Of a DNA stretch of 64,000 bases, positions 7,327 to 15,978 are shown piece after piece. Location of the stretch: the NCBI GenBank assembly GCA_963713815.1, contig CAVQNH010000032.1, positions 186,001-250,000 on the forward strand, read 5' to 3'. The notes beneath the pieces are model-generated. The model had not been told where the DNA came from and searched no databases. It saw only the letters and a list, made by a program, of their open reading frames with translations. Numbering within the stretch: position 1 is the first letter of the stretch; the number at the start of each line of letters is the position of its first letter. This DNA is from RYN-230 sp963713815 (GTDB lineage: Bacteria; Actinomycetota; Actinomycetes; Streptosporangiales; Streptosporangiaceae). Both the position numbers and the translations under genes were made by a program.

Positions 7327-7990
7327 GCCCTCACCGCCCGGGCTGAGCATGCTGGCCCGGGCGGGTCACCTGGAGTACGACCGGGTGCTGTTTTTCAGCG
7401 ACGCCATCTTCGCCATCGCGATCACCCTGCTGGTGATCGACATCAGGGTCCCCGGGGCCAAGAACGCCGCCAGCGAGATCAGCGCGGCCAAAGACAACAT
7501 CCTCAGCTTCGCCATCAGCTTCGTGGTGATCGGGCTGTTCTGGATGGGTCATCACGCGGTCTTCCGCTACATCACGGTGCTCGACCGGCCCCTGATCGCC
7601 ATCAACCTGCTGTTCCTCGGCATCATCGCGTTCCTGCCTTATCCCACCAGCCTGCTCGGCGGAACCGGCACCGACCGCGTCTCCACGATCTTCTACGCGG
7701 CGTGCATTTCCGGCGCCGGGCTCGCCGAGCTGGCCATCTGGCTCTACGCGAGCCAGGCCAAGGACCTCCTGGTGCCCGGCGTCAGTCGTGACGTGCGCCG
7801 CTACATGGCGCTGCGGGTCGCGCGCATCCCCGTGGTTTTCCTGCTGTCGATCCCCATTGCGTTCGTCTCCGCGCAGCTCGCCTCGTTCTTCTGGATTCTG
7901 GTTGGGGTGCTCGGGCTGGCGCTGGACCGTTTCGCACGGCCCGCCGACGAGCACAACGATGAGGGGGAATCCGCGGACCCGGCCGGCTGA
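7310..7990 (+). CDS. TMEM175-type (DUF1211) integral membrane channel protein
   Basis: The ATG at 7310 overlaps the rmuC end and gives 226 residues. The signature of prokaryotic TMEM175 potassium channels is clear at the first helix: RVLFFSDAIFAIAITLLVID (the FSD motif). A second conserved helix reads WMGHHAVFRYI. About six membrane segments are present. The family forms tetrameric, weakly selective K+ channels. A 60-residue N-terminal extension is possible in frame but is only a shadow of rmuC. Overlap suggests co-transcription with rmuC. Confidence 0.85.
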   Translation: MAQPDKPSPPGLSMLARAGHLEYDRVLFFSDAIFAIAITLLVIDIRVPGAKNAASEISAAKDNILSFAISFVVIGLFWMGHHAVFRYITVLDRPLIAINLLFLGIIAFLPYPTSLLGGTGTDRVSTIFYAACISGAGLAELAIWLYASQAKDLLVPGVSRDVRRYMALRVARIPVVFLLSIPIAFVSAQLASFFWILVGVLGLALDRFARPADEHNDEGESADPAG

Positions 7991-8197
7991 CGGCCCGGCC
8001 GGATGATCAGCGGAGGGCGTGACCAGCGACCCGGAGCTCCCTGGTCAAACGCATGACCAACGCATTACCCGGTGCTCGGGGAGGCACAATCCCGCCCCGC
8101 GCCCGGGCGTGTCAATGGCCCAGATCGGGCATCGGCCCGGGGTACCGTGGCCAGCGACGCCGTCATCGGTACGGTTACGCCGGGGAGGGAGCTCAGG

Positions 8198-8914
8198 GTG
8201 TCCCAGCCTCGGCGCGACGCGTCCTGGCCCCGGGCCCGCCCGGGACCAAGCCAGGCCGGCTCGTCCCGGAGTACGGCGAACCCCTGGTCCCCGGAGCGGA
8301 TCGAAGTCCCCTCTGCCGGGCATCCGCAGGAAGTGGCCACTGCACCCGCGGGCCCGGTGCCGGGCGCGGAATGGCTGCCGGACGACACCGAGCACACCCC
8401 GCCCGCCGAGCAGGACACGGCCCGGCCGCCGCGGGCGCCCGGGGAGCGCGGCAGGATCGCGCTGACCGGCCGGGGCGCGGTGGCGGGCATGCTCGTGCTG
8501 TTCTTCTTCATCCTGCTGGTGGCCACCTGGCTGCAGTTGGGTTTCCTGGCCGGGGCAAGCTTCCTGATCGGCAGCGTGGGCGCGGCCTGGTACACCAAGC
8601 GACGGGATCTGCTCACGGTCGCGGTCAGCCCGCCGCTGCTGTTCTTCGCCGCGCTTGTCTGCGTCAAGGCCCTCACCGCCAAGGGCAGCACGATCATCTC
8701 GACGGTCGAGGGAACCGCACTGACCCTGGCGAACGTCGCGCCGTGGCTGTTCGCGGGCGTCATCGTGTCCCTGATCGTCGCCTGGGTGCGCGGCCTGCCG
8801 CAGTGCGTCGCTGATCTGCGCCGCGACCTGCGGCCCGGTCTGCCGGGACCGCGGCCAGGCAGTGCCCGGACCACAGCGAGCCGGGGCGGCTACCGGCCCG
8901 GCCCGCGCCAGTAG
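8198..8914 (+). CDS. DUF6542 membrane protein
   Basis: The GTG at 8198 follows GGGAGGGA by 9 nt and gives 238 residues. The first 100 residues are polar and Pro-rich. They precede three or four membrane helices (GMLVLFFFILLVATWLQLGF, FLIGSVGAAWY, LLFFAALVCVKAL, WLFAGVIVSLIVAWVRGL) and a basic tail. This fits the actinobacterial DUF6542 family, which typically sits beside ispH and ychF (Rv1111c in M. tuberculosis). Function is unknown. It converges on ispH. Confidence 0.75.
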   Translation: MSQPRRDASWPRARPGPSQAGSSRSTANPWSPERIEVPSAGHPQEVATAPAGPVPGAEWLPDDTEHTPPAEQDTARPPRAPGERGRIALTGRGAVAGMLVLFFFILLVATWLQLGFLAGASFLIGSVGAAWYTKRRDLLTVAVSPPLLFFAALVCVKALTAKGSTIISTVEGTALTLANVAPWLFAGVIVSLIVAWVRGLPQCVADLRRDLRPGLPGPRPGSARTTASRGGYRPGPRQ

Positions 8915-8978
8915 CGCGGCCGCGGCACCAGCACCCTCAACGGCACCGACCGGGGGCGAGACCCGGCCGGCGAGACAG

Positions 8979-8997
8979 CGGCCGCCCTCGGCGGCCG
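8979..8997. terminator. GC hairpin between convergent genes
   Basis: Arms CGGCCGCC and GGCGGCCG form a perfect 8-bp stem with a 3-nt loop, between the DUF6542 stop (8914) and the ispH stop (9002). There is no U-tract, as is common for actinobacterial terminators. It could serve both strands. Confidence 0.45.
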
Positions 8998-9001
8998 GGC
9001 G

Positions 9002-9955
9002 TCAGCGCGGGGCGATGCGGCGCAGCTCGGGAGGCGGTGCGAACACGAGCCGTTCTTCGATCGCCTCGACCTCGTCGGCGGCGCCGAAACCGTGTTCCGC
9101 CAGGTATTCCAGCACGCCGCTCACCAGGGACTCGGGAACAGAGGCCCCGCTGGTCAGCCCGACCGTGTGCACCCCGTCCAGCCAGGCCGGGTCGATCGCG
9201 GTGGCGTCCTCGACCAGGTAGGCGGCGGTGGCCCCGGCATCCAGGGCCACCTCGACCAGGCGGACCGAGTTCGACGAGTTCGCCGATCCCACCACGATCA
9301 CCACGTCGGAGTCCGTCGCGATCTGCTTCACCGCGGACTGGCGGTTCTGGGTGGCGTAGCAGATGTCGTCACTGGGCGGGTCGGCCAGCATCGGGAAGCG
9401 CTCGCGCAGGGCCGCCACCGTCTGGAGCGTCTCGTCCACAGACAAGGTGGTCTGCGACAGCCAGGCCACCTTGGCCGGGTCACGGACCTGGACGTCCGCG
9501 CCACCCTCGGGCCCGTCCACCAGGTGGATGCGCCCCGGCGCCTCCCCGGTGGTGCCGACCACTTCCTCATGGTTCTCGTGGCCGATGAGAAGAATGTCGT
9601 AATCCTGGGCGGCGAACCGCTTGGCCTCGTTGTGCACCTTGGTGACCAGCGGGCAGGTGGCGTCGATGGTCCGCAGGCCGCGGCGCTTGGCCTCCTCGCG
9701 CACCTCGGGGGAAATCCCGTGGGCGGAAAAGACCACTACGGCCCCCTCGGGCACGTTATCGGCCTCTTCCACGAAGATCGCGCCGCGTTCCTCCAGCTCA
9801 CGGACCACGTGGGTGTTGTGGACGATCTGCTTGCGGACGTAAACCGGGGCCCCGTAGCGCTCGAGGGCGGTTTCGACGGCCTGAACCGCCCGGTCAACCC
9901 CCGCGCAGTAACCGCGGGGCTTAGCGAGCAGTACTCGTCGGGTAGTCGCGGGCAT
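9002..9955 (-). CDS. ispH: 4-hydroxy-3-methylbut-2-enyl diphosphate reductase (IspH/LytB)
   Basis: This 317-residue enzyme catalyses the last step of the MEP isoprenoid pathway, making IPP and DMAPP from HMBPP through a [4Fe-4S] cluster. The three cluster cysteines are C17 (PRGYCAGV), C101 (DATCPLV) and C199 (DDICYATQNRQ). Substrate-binding motifs HNTHVV, SAHGIS, GHENHEEV, TLSVDET and SSNS are all present. The start ATG at 9955 opens MPATTRRVLLAKPRGYC, the usual beginning. It lies between DUF6542 and the lipid-droplet-type protein, as in mycobacteria. Confidence 0.97.
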   Translation of the reverse strand: MPATTRRVLLAKPRGYCAGVDRAVQAVETALERYGAPVYVRKQIVHNTHVVRELEERGAIFVEEADNVPEGAVVVFSAHGISPEVREEAKRRGLRTIDATCPLVTKVHNEAKRFAAQDYDILLIGHENHEEVVGTTGEAPGRIHLVDGPEGGADVQVRDPAKVAWLSQTTLSVDETLQTVAALRERFPMLADPPSDDICYATQNRQSAVKQIATDSDVVIVVGSANSSNSVRLVEVALDAGATAAYLVEDATAIDPAWLDGVHTVGLTSGASVPESLVSGVLEYLAEHGFGAADEVEAIEERLVFAPPPELRRIAPR

Positions 9956-10228
9956 GTCCCCTATGGTAGTTGAGCCGGGCGTACCCGATACCAGGGCGCA
10001 CCCCCCGTACCTGAACAGCCCTCCAGCCCCACCGCTGGCCGACGCCGAAGCGCCAATTTGCCCCGGCAGCAGCCCGTGACAGTGTCATGCTCGGTCTGAT
10101 ACGACTGTGCCTGTCACGGACCCACGCTGCGCCGCCGGGGTCGGAGCGCCCGGCAGGCAGGCGCCGTGGGGGCGCACGGGCCCCCGGAGGCCCATCACGC
10201 CGGGACATACCCGAGGAGAACGATCGAG

Positions 10229-11188
10229 ATGCCTTTGCCGCAGGTCAACGACCGCCTCAAGGAAATCCCGGCCCAGGCGCTGCGGACGCTGTTCGCCACT
10301 GTCGGCCAGCTGATACTGGTCGCGGACCGGTTCCGGGCGCGGGCCGCCGAGCAACTCTCCGGCAGCGACGAGTCCACGGCCACCCGGCCCGCTGATCAGG
10401 CGCCGGCCGAGGCGCCTCCGGTGACGCCCCCGGCGCCGCGCACCGCGGCGGCCCAGGACGCCGAGAGCGCCCGGTGGCGGTCACTGGACAAGACCGGGAA
10501 CGTCAGGCTGCTCCACGGGAACGAGGAGCAGGACGCGGAGGACCTCGACGCCTCCGTGACCCCGTCCGCCACCGGGCCCTCCTCCCCTGCGCCCGCCTTC
10601 TCCGAGCCGGTCACCCCCGCTCCTGAACCGGTTCCAGCGCCCGTCGAGTACACCCCCACCGAGCCGGTGCCGGCCGTACCGACCCCCGCTGAGTCACAGC
10701 CCGCCGAGCCCGCGGTTCCAGATCCGGCCGACCTCGCCGTCCCGGAATCCGCCGTGCCACAGCCCGCCGACCCCGCGGTCCCGGACCCGGCCGACCTGGC
10801 CATTCCCGAGCCCGCCGAGCCCGCGGTCCCGGACCCGGCCGACCTCGCCGTGCCACAGCCCGCCGAGCCCGCGGTCCCGGACCCGGCCGACCTCGCCGTG
10901 CCACAGCCCGCCGAGCCCGCGGTCCCGGACCCAGCCGACCTTGCTCCCGTTGAGGCCCCCGCCGAGACCGCCCCGGACGGCCCCACGACCGCCGAGCCCG
11001 CCGCCGGTGCGGCCCCGCCCATCCCCAACTACGACCAGCTCACGGTGCCGTCGCTGCGGGCCCGGTTGCGGGGGCTGGACGCGGACGGAGTCCAGGCCCT
11101 GCTCGACTACGAGAAGGCCCACGAGGGCCGGCCAGCCGTGATCACCATGTTCGAGCGCCGTCTCATCAAACTCAGCGAAGGCAGCTGA
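10229..11188 (+). CDS. Lipid-droplet-associated-type protein with Pro-rich repeats
   Basis: The ATG at 10229 follows GAGGAG and gives 319 residues. A short N-terminal helix (QALRTLFATVGQLILVADRF) is followed by a long Pro/Ala/Glu linker. The C-terminus has a compact conserved module (YDQLTVPSLRARLRGLD, then ALLDYEKAHEGRPAVITMFE and RRLIKL). That end module and the position between ispH and xseA match actinobacterial proteins annotated as lipid droplet-associated (Rv1109c). The linker (about 10700-10945) is a minisatellite of roughly 48-bp units encoding variants of PAEPAVPDPADLAVPQ. Role is inferred from family naming only. Confidence 0.7.
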   Translation: MPLPQVNDRLKEIPAQALRTLFATVGQLILVADRFRARAAEQLSGSDESTATRPADQAPAEAPPVTPPAPRTAAAQDAESARWRSLDKTGNVRLLHGNEEQDAEDLDASVTPSATGPSSPAPAFSEPVTPAPEPVPAPVEYTPTEPVPAVPTPAESQPAEPAVPDPADLAVPESAVPQPADPAVPDPADLAIPEPAEPAVPDPADLAVPQPAEPAVPDPADLAVPQPAEPAVPDPADLAPVEAPAETAPDGPTTAEPAAGAAPPIPNYDQLTVPSLRARLRGLDADGVQALLDYEKAHEGRPAVITMFERRLIKLSEGS

Positions 11189-11239
11189 GGCAGGCCGGTC
11201 CTGGCCGACGCCAGCCGGAATCCGCCGCAGCCAATCGCC

Positions 11240-12445
11240 ATGGCCCTCGACACCTCACCCGAAGCACCCGTCCCGGTGCGCACCATCCTCCGGCTGACCA
11301 GCGAGTGGATCAGCCGTCTGGGCCGGGTCTGGGTCGAAGGGCAGATCGCCGAGCTCACCCGGCGCGGCAGCACGGTCTTCCTGACCCTGCGTGACCCGGT
11401 GGCGGCGGTCTCGGTGCGCGTCATCTGCCCGCGCACGGTACTGGACGCCACCGACCCGCCTCCCGCTGAGGGAGCGCGGGTGCTGATCTGGGCGAAACCC
11501 GATTTCAACACCAACCGGGGCTCTTTCTCCCTTTCCGCCACCGAAATCCGCGCCGTCGGCATCGGCGAACTGCTGGCCCGGCTGGAACGGCTCCGCCGGT
11601 CCCTGGCTGCGGAAGGGCTGTTCGCCAGCGAGCGCAAGCGCCCGCTGCCGTTCCTGCCCGGGAAAATCGGGCTCATCTGCGGGCGCGACTCGGCGGCAGA
11701 AAAGGACGTGCTGCGCAATTCCGCCCATCGCTGGCCCGCCGTCCAGTTCCGGGTGGAACCGGTGGCCGTCCAGGGACAGTACGCGGTGGGCGAGATCGTG
11801 GACGCGCTGCACCGCCTGGACGCCGACCCCTCGGTGGACGTGATCGTCATCGCCCGGGGCGGAGGCTCGATCGAGGACCTGCTGCCCTTCTCCGACGAGG
11901 ACCTGATCCGGGCCGTGGCGGCGGCGAAGTCCCCGGTGGTCAGCGCGATCGGGCACGAGCAGGACACACCCCTGCTCGACCTGGTCGCGGACGTGCGGGC
12001 CTCCACGCCCACCGACGCCGCGCGGCGCATCGTGCCGGACGTGAGCGAGCAACTCGCGCTCATCAGCCAGTTGCGCGGCCGGGCCCGCCGCAGCCTCACC
12101 GGCCGGATGGAACGCGAGACCGCGTGGCTGGCCGGCCTGCGCTCCCGCCCCGCCCTCGCCTCGCCGGTCCGGGAGATCGAGCGGCGCCAGGAACTGATCA
12201 CCGGGCTCACCGAGCGGGCCCGGCGCCGGCTGTCCGCCACGCTGGACCGGGCCGGGGACGATGTGTCCCACGTCCGGGCCCGGCTGCTGGCCCTGTCCCC
12301 CGCCACCACCCTGAGCCGCGGCTACGCCATCGTGCAGCGCCCCGACGGCAGCGTGGTGCGCTCGGCCGCGGAGGTACCGCCCGGGGAGCGGCTCACCCTG
12401 CGCTTCGCGGACGACCAGCTCACCGCGGTGTCCGAAGACCAGTAA
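11240..12445 (+). CDS. xseA: Exodeoxyribonuclease VII large subunit
   Basis: The product is 401 residues. The N-terminal OB fold (WVEGQIAELTRRGSTVFLTL) is followed by the catalytic region, with GLICGRDSAAEKDVLRN, VIVIARGGGSIEDLLPFSDE and SAIGHEQDTPLLDLVADVRASTPTDAA, then a coiled coil and the C-terminal SRGYAIVQ. XseA with several XseB subunits degrades single-stranded DNA in both directions. The start at 11240 is the first suitable ATG; the end is followed by a GC hairpin. In most actinobacteria xseB follows at once; here it is 2.4 kb away on the other strand. Confidence 0.96.
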   Translation: MALDTSPEAPVPVRTILRLTSEWISRLGRVWVEGQIAELTRRGSTVFLTLRDPVAAVSVRVICPRTVLDATDPPPAEGARVLIWAKPDFNTNRGSFSLSATEIRAVGIGELLARLERLRRSLAAEGLFASERKRPLPFLPGKIGLICGRDSAAEKDVLRNSAHRWPAVQFRVEPVAVQGQYAVGEIVDALHRLDADPSVDVIVIARGGGSIEDLLPFSDEDLIRAVAAAKSPVVSAIGHEQDTPLLDLVADVRASTPTDAARRIVPDVSEQLALISQLRGRARRSLTGRMERETAWLAGLRSRPALASPVREIERRQELITGLTERARRRLSATLDRAGDDVSHVRARLLALSPATTLSRGYAIVQRPDGSVVRSAAEVPPGERLTLRFADDQLTAVSEDQ

Positions 12446-12455
12446 CCGCACCCCG

Positions 12456-12488
12456 GCCGGGCCGGCCCGCCGCCTCGGCCGGCCCGGC
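12456..12488 (+). terminator. GC-rich hairpin after xseA
   Basis: Perfect 11-bp arms (GCCGGGCCGGC / GCCGGCCCGGC) with an 11-nt loop begin 11 nt after the xseA stop. There is no U-run. The position suggests the end of the xseA transcript. Confidence 0.55.
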
Positions 12489-12603
12489 GCATTACCCGTG
12501 CCGCCAAAATCTGTGCCCTCCTATTTACCTCTCAGGGCGTTTCTTCCCGCATTGAACGGGCGAGAATTCTCCACATTGCCGTTGAGCCGGGGGGATCAGC
12601 GCA

Positions 12604-14636
12604 GTGACGACACATGCCATGAAAGGTACGACATCGGAGCGGACCGCAACACGACGGCCGGGCCTGGATGGATTGCGCGGTCTGGCCGTTATCGCGGTTA
12701 TTGCCTTTCATGAACAGTTGTCCGCATTTCCCGGCGGATTCCTGGGGGTTCGACGTTTTCTTCGTGCTCAGCGGCTACCTGATCACGGACCTGCTGACCG
12801 CCCACTGGAACCAGTACGGCCGGCTGGACCTGCGCGGGTTCTGGGCCCGGCGGGCGCGCCGGCTGCTGCCCGCCCTGGCGGTCCTGCTCGTCGTGGTGAC
12901 CGCGGCCACGGCCGTGATCGAGCCGGCCCAGCTGGCCGCGCTGCGGTCAGCGCTGCTCGCCGCCGTCACCTACTCCAGCAACTGGTGGCAGGCGCTGGCG
13001 CACCAGTCCTACTTCGCGCGGTTCGGGCCGCCGCCACCGCTCCAGCACCTGTGGTCACTGGCCATCGAGGAGCAGTTCTACCTGGTGTGGCCGCTGCTCC
13101 TGATCGTGATCCTCAAGACCTGCCGGTCCCGCCACCTCCGGGCCGGCCTGGCCTGGTCCGGCGCGGCCCTGTCCGCGCTGGCCATGGCCCTGGTCTACGT
13201 GCCCGGCGGGGACCCGTCCCGGGTCTACTACGGCACCGACACGCACGCGTCAGCCCTGTTCATCGGGTCGGCACTGGCGCTCACCTGGCCGCTGCGCCGG
13301 CTGGGGCCGCTGGGCGGGCTGGAGACCCGGGACAGTGACCGCACCCGCATCCCCGACGCGCTCGGCCTGGCCGGGATCGCCGTGCTGGCCTGGGCCATGG
13401 GCCACTTCGCCGGGACGGACCGGGTGCTCTACCCGGCCGGGCTGCTGGTCGCGGCGCTGGCGGCCGGCGGCGTGGTGCTGGCCGCGGCGAGCCCGGGCCT
13501 GGTCAGCTGGGCGCTCGGCCGGTCCGTGCTGCGCTGGATCGGGATCAGGTCCTACGGGATCTACCTGTGGCACTGGCCGGTCATCGCGCTGGCCACGGCG
13601 GCGTTCCCGCAGCAGCGCCCGGCGGACTGGATCTGGCTGCCCGAGGCGGCGATCTCCGTCGGCCTGGCCGCCGCCTCCTGGCGGTGGGTCGAGGAACCCA
13701 TCATCCGCAACGGGTTCCGGACCACAGTCCGGGCCCGGGGCCGGACGGTCCTCGGGTCGCTGGCCGGGGCGCACCGCTCGCCCGCACGGGTGGTCCCGGC
13801 GCTCGCCGTGGTGGCCGCCCTGGTGGTGGCGGGCGCCGCGGGCTACGGAGTGCTGCACGCCCACTCCTCCACCGGACTGGCCGAGCAGATCAGCGAGGGG
13901 GTCAAGGTCAGCCAGCAGGCCCCGGCCAGCCGGGCGTCCCGCACGCCCACGGCCGCGGCCATGCCGACGGTCAGCGCACCCGCAGGCGCGCTGACCGGCC
14001 CCTCCCCCGGTGCCTCGGTGCCGCCGGCCAGCCCGGCCGCCAGTCCCTCGGCCACTCCTTCCGCGGTCACGGCCGCCGCCCCGACCCGGGTGACCGGCTC
14101 CGGCGTGTTCGCGGTCGGCGACTCGGTCTTGCTCGCCTCGGCGGTCCAGCTCACCGCCGCACTGCCGGGAATCTCCATCAACGCGCAGGTCAGCCGCCAG
14201 GTCAGCGTGGGCCTGTCGATCGTCCAGCGGCTCGCGGCGGCGGGGAGGCTCCGCCCGGTCGTGGTGTTCGCGCTCGGCACGAACGGCACGTTCACCGCCC
14301 GAGCAGATGCGCCAGCTGGTCCGCGCGGTCGGCCCGCACCGGGAGCTGGTGCTGATCAACACCTATGAGGCGCGGTCCTGGGAGGCGGGGGTGAACCGGG
14401 TCATCGCCGCCGCGGCCCGCCGGTATCCCAACGTGGTCATGGCCAACTGGTTCGCGACCATCGAGCACCGGACCAGCCTGCTGTGGCCGGACGAGGTGCA
14501 CCCGCAGCCCAGCGGGGCCCGGCTCTACGCGCGGATGGTCGCCTCGGCGGTCCGGGCCGCCCGGGCGGCGGCCGCCGGGGCATCGGCCGGCTCCGGGCTG
14601 CCGCCGACCGCGCACCACGTCGCGCCCCTGGGCTAG
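12604..14636 (+). pseudogene. Acyltransferase-3/SGNH (OatA-like) membrane protein, two frameshifts
   Basis: The gene starts at GTG 12604 with GLDGLRGLAVIAVIAFHEQL, the acyltransferase-3 opening. Near 12749 the frame breaks (GGTTCGACG where one fewer base is expected) and continues as DVFFVLSGYLITDLL, IEEQFYLVWPLLL, SYGIYLWHWPVI and about ten membrane helices. A Pro/Ser/Thr/Ala linker leads to an SGNH-type domain with the GDS block (FAVGDSVLLASA). Near 14300 one extra C shifts the frame again; the last part has LINTYEARSW and the closing DEVHPQPSGARLY (Asp-His dyad). The family O-acetylates peptidoglycan or surface polysaccharides. Both breaks are repaired by removing one base, so this may be a functional gene with sequence errors. 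Confidence 0.8.
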
Positions 14637-14697
14637 TCCCACGGCCGCTGGGCCGGGCCAGTCCCGCCCGCCCACTCCTCCCGGCGCCTGGCTGACC

Positions 14698-14745
14698 GTG
14701 ATCATGGGCTTACTGTGGCCAGGGCAACAGCAAGCCCATGATCAC
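14698..14745. repeat. Long perfect inverted repeat between acyltransferase and xseB
   Basis: Arms of 14 identical paired bases (GTGATCATGGGCTT / AAGCCCATGATCAC) enclose 20 nt that can extend the stem by a further CTGT/ACAG pair set. It lies between two convergent genes. It could be a bidirectional terminator or a copy of a dispersed palindromic element. Confidence 0.5.
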
Positions 14746-14821
14746 GAGGCTGAGGTACAACCCGCGAGGCTGGTGTGACCCCTGAGATGCCGGGCGGGCC
14801 CGGGTGACCGGCGGGGGCTGG

Positions 14822-14837
14822 TTTTCGTTGCGGAGAA
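14822..14837. repeat. Recurrent 14-16-mer, copy 1
   Basis: TTTTCGTTGCGGAGAA lies one base beyond the xseB stop. The same 16 bases occur at 38770-38785, and its last 14 bases occur in the opposite orientation at 45370-45383. All three copies lie within 25 bp of the stop codon of a minus-strand gene. Confidence 0.6.
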
Positions 14838-14838
14838 T

Positions 14839-15051
14839 TTAAAAGGGCGCGGCCGGATCGGCGGACTCCGGTGCCCGGGCGGTCATCGCGGCGGCGAGGC
14901 GGGCGCGGGCGCCCTCCAGCCACTGCTCGCAGATCCCGGCCAGCCGCTCGCCGCGTTCCCACAGGTCCAGCGACTGCTCCAGGGTCAGGCCACCGCCCTC
15001 CAGGCGGCGGACCACCTCGGTGAGCTGGTCACGGGCCTGCTCATAGCTCAG
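14839..15051 (-). CDS. xseB: Exodeoxyribonuclease VII small subunit, no canonical start
   Basis: The frame reads LSYEQARDQLTEVVRRLEGG, then LTLEQSLDLWERGERLAGI and CEQWLEGARARLAAA before TAA at 14839. This is unmistakably XseB (helical hairpin, normally 70-85 residues). Upstream codons in this frame are protein-like down to a TGA at 15118-15120, which is preceded by ATG CTG. No ATG, GTG or TTG lies between that TGA and the conserved region, so I mark the CTG at 15051 as provisional start. Either translation starts at a non-standard codon, or one base is wrong in the first few codons (a nearby GTG at 15121 is out of frame). XseB supports XseA in single-strand DNA degradation. Confidence 0.8.
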   Translation of the reverse strand: MSYEQARDQLTEVVRRLEGGGLTLEQSLDLWERGERLAGICEQWLEGARARLAAAMTARAPESADPAAPF

Positions 15052-15142
15052 GGCGGCCGGGCCGCCGTCCGCGGCCGGCTGCGCTCCGCCGTTCCCGGCC
15101 GGCTCTTGCCTCGGCGCTCACAGCATCAACGTAGCCGGCCGG

Positions 15143-15757
15143 TCACGCCCGGATCCCGGGGACTGACCCGGACAGCACATCCAGCACGCCGCCGGCCAGC
15201 CGCCGGGCGTGGGCGGCGTCCTCGTCCAGCGACACCTCGGCCACCGCGAGCATCAGGGCCCCGGTCATCACGACCGCCACCGCCTCGTCCGCCGGCCCGG
15301 CACTGCGGGCGAAGAAGTCGGCGTTCCGGCTGGCCCACTCGCGCAGCCGCTGCCGCATGATCAGGTCGAACCCGGGCGGGGCGTCCCCCGAGACGAACAG
15401 CCGGGACAGCTCCCGATCCTCCAGGCAGCCGTCGAGGTAGGCCCGGGCCGCGGCCAGGAAGAGCTGCCGTGGCTCGCTGACGCAGTCCTCGCGCGCACCC
15501 CGGGCCGCCTGGCGCGCCCGCCAGGCCTGCCCCTGGTGGAACTCCTCGAACAGCGCCACGTACAGGTCGGCCTTGCCGGTGAAGTGATGGTAGAGGCTGC
15601 CGACGCTGGCGCCCGCCCGGGCGACGATCTCGCTGACCCCGGCCTGCGCGTAACCCACCGAGATGAACACCTCACGGGCGGCGGCCAGCAGGGCTGCCCT
15701 GGTGGCCGCGCCGCGATCGGCGGACCGCACGATAGGCTGCGGAACATCTGTTGTCAT
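15143..15757 (-). CDS. TetR-family transcriptional regulator
   Basis: From the ATG at 15757 (MTTDVPQPIVRSADRG) the protein has 204 residues. The N-terminal helix-turn-helix is typical: TRAALLAAAREVFISVGYAQ followed by SEIVARAGASVGSLYHHF. The C-terminal ligand domain (about residues 60-200) is divergent, as usual, so no ligand can be named. The gene is divergent from glpX, with a 3 x 18-bp tandem repeat in the shared upstream region. It may regulate itself or glpX, but no clear operator palindrome is visible. Confidence 0.88.
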   Translation of the reverse strand: MTTDVPQPIVRSADRGAATRAALLAAAREVFISVGYAQAGVSEIVARAGASVGSLYHHFTGKADLYVALFEEFHQGQAWRARQAARGAREDCVSEPRQLFLAAARAYLDGCLEDRELSRLFVSGDAPPGFDLIMRQRLREWASRNADFFARSAGPADEAVAVVMTGALMLAVAEVSLDEDAAHARRLAGGVLDVLSGSVPGIRA

Positions 15758-15882
15758 TCGCCTGTCACCGCCTACGCAGCGCTCCCCACGTCTGGCGCCA
15801 GGGCCTACCGCCTTACGCGACAAGGCTACGCCGGCCCTTCAGGTACCCAGGATGACGGCATGGCTGCAGCGGGGAGCACCTC

Positions 15883-15936
15883 CTTTCTGGGGAGCACGGG
15901 CTTTCTGGGGAGCACGGGCTTTCTGGGGAGCACGGG
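15883..15936. repeat. Three tandem 18-bp repeats upstream of glpX
   Basis: The unit CTTTCTGGGGAGCACGGG is repeated three times without change, followed by two decayed half units. It lies between the tetR start (15757) and glpX start (15979). The inner GGGGAGCACGG also occurs in the tandem repeat at 22793. Confidence 0.9.
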
Positions 15937-15978
15937 CACACAGGCAAGCACGGCCATACAGGGAAGGCGGTCTCTGCG

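Noticed and set aside
15883..15936. Tandem repeats upstream of glpX as iteron-like regulator sites
   Set aside because: The 18-bp unit has no dyad symmetry and resembles the minisatellites found in other linkers and gaps, so a binding role is not supported by sequence alone.
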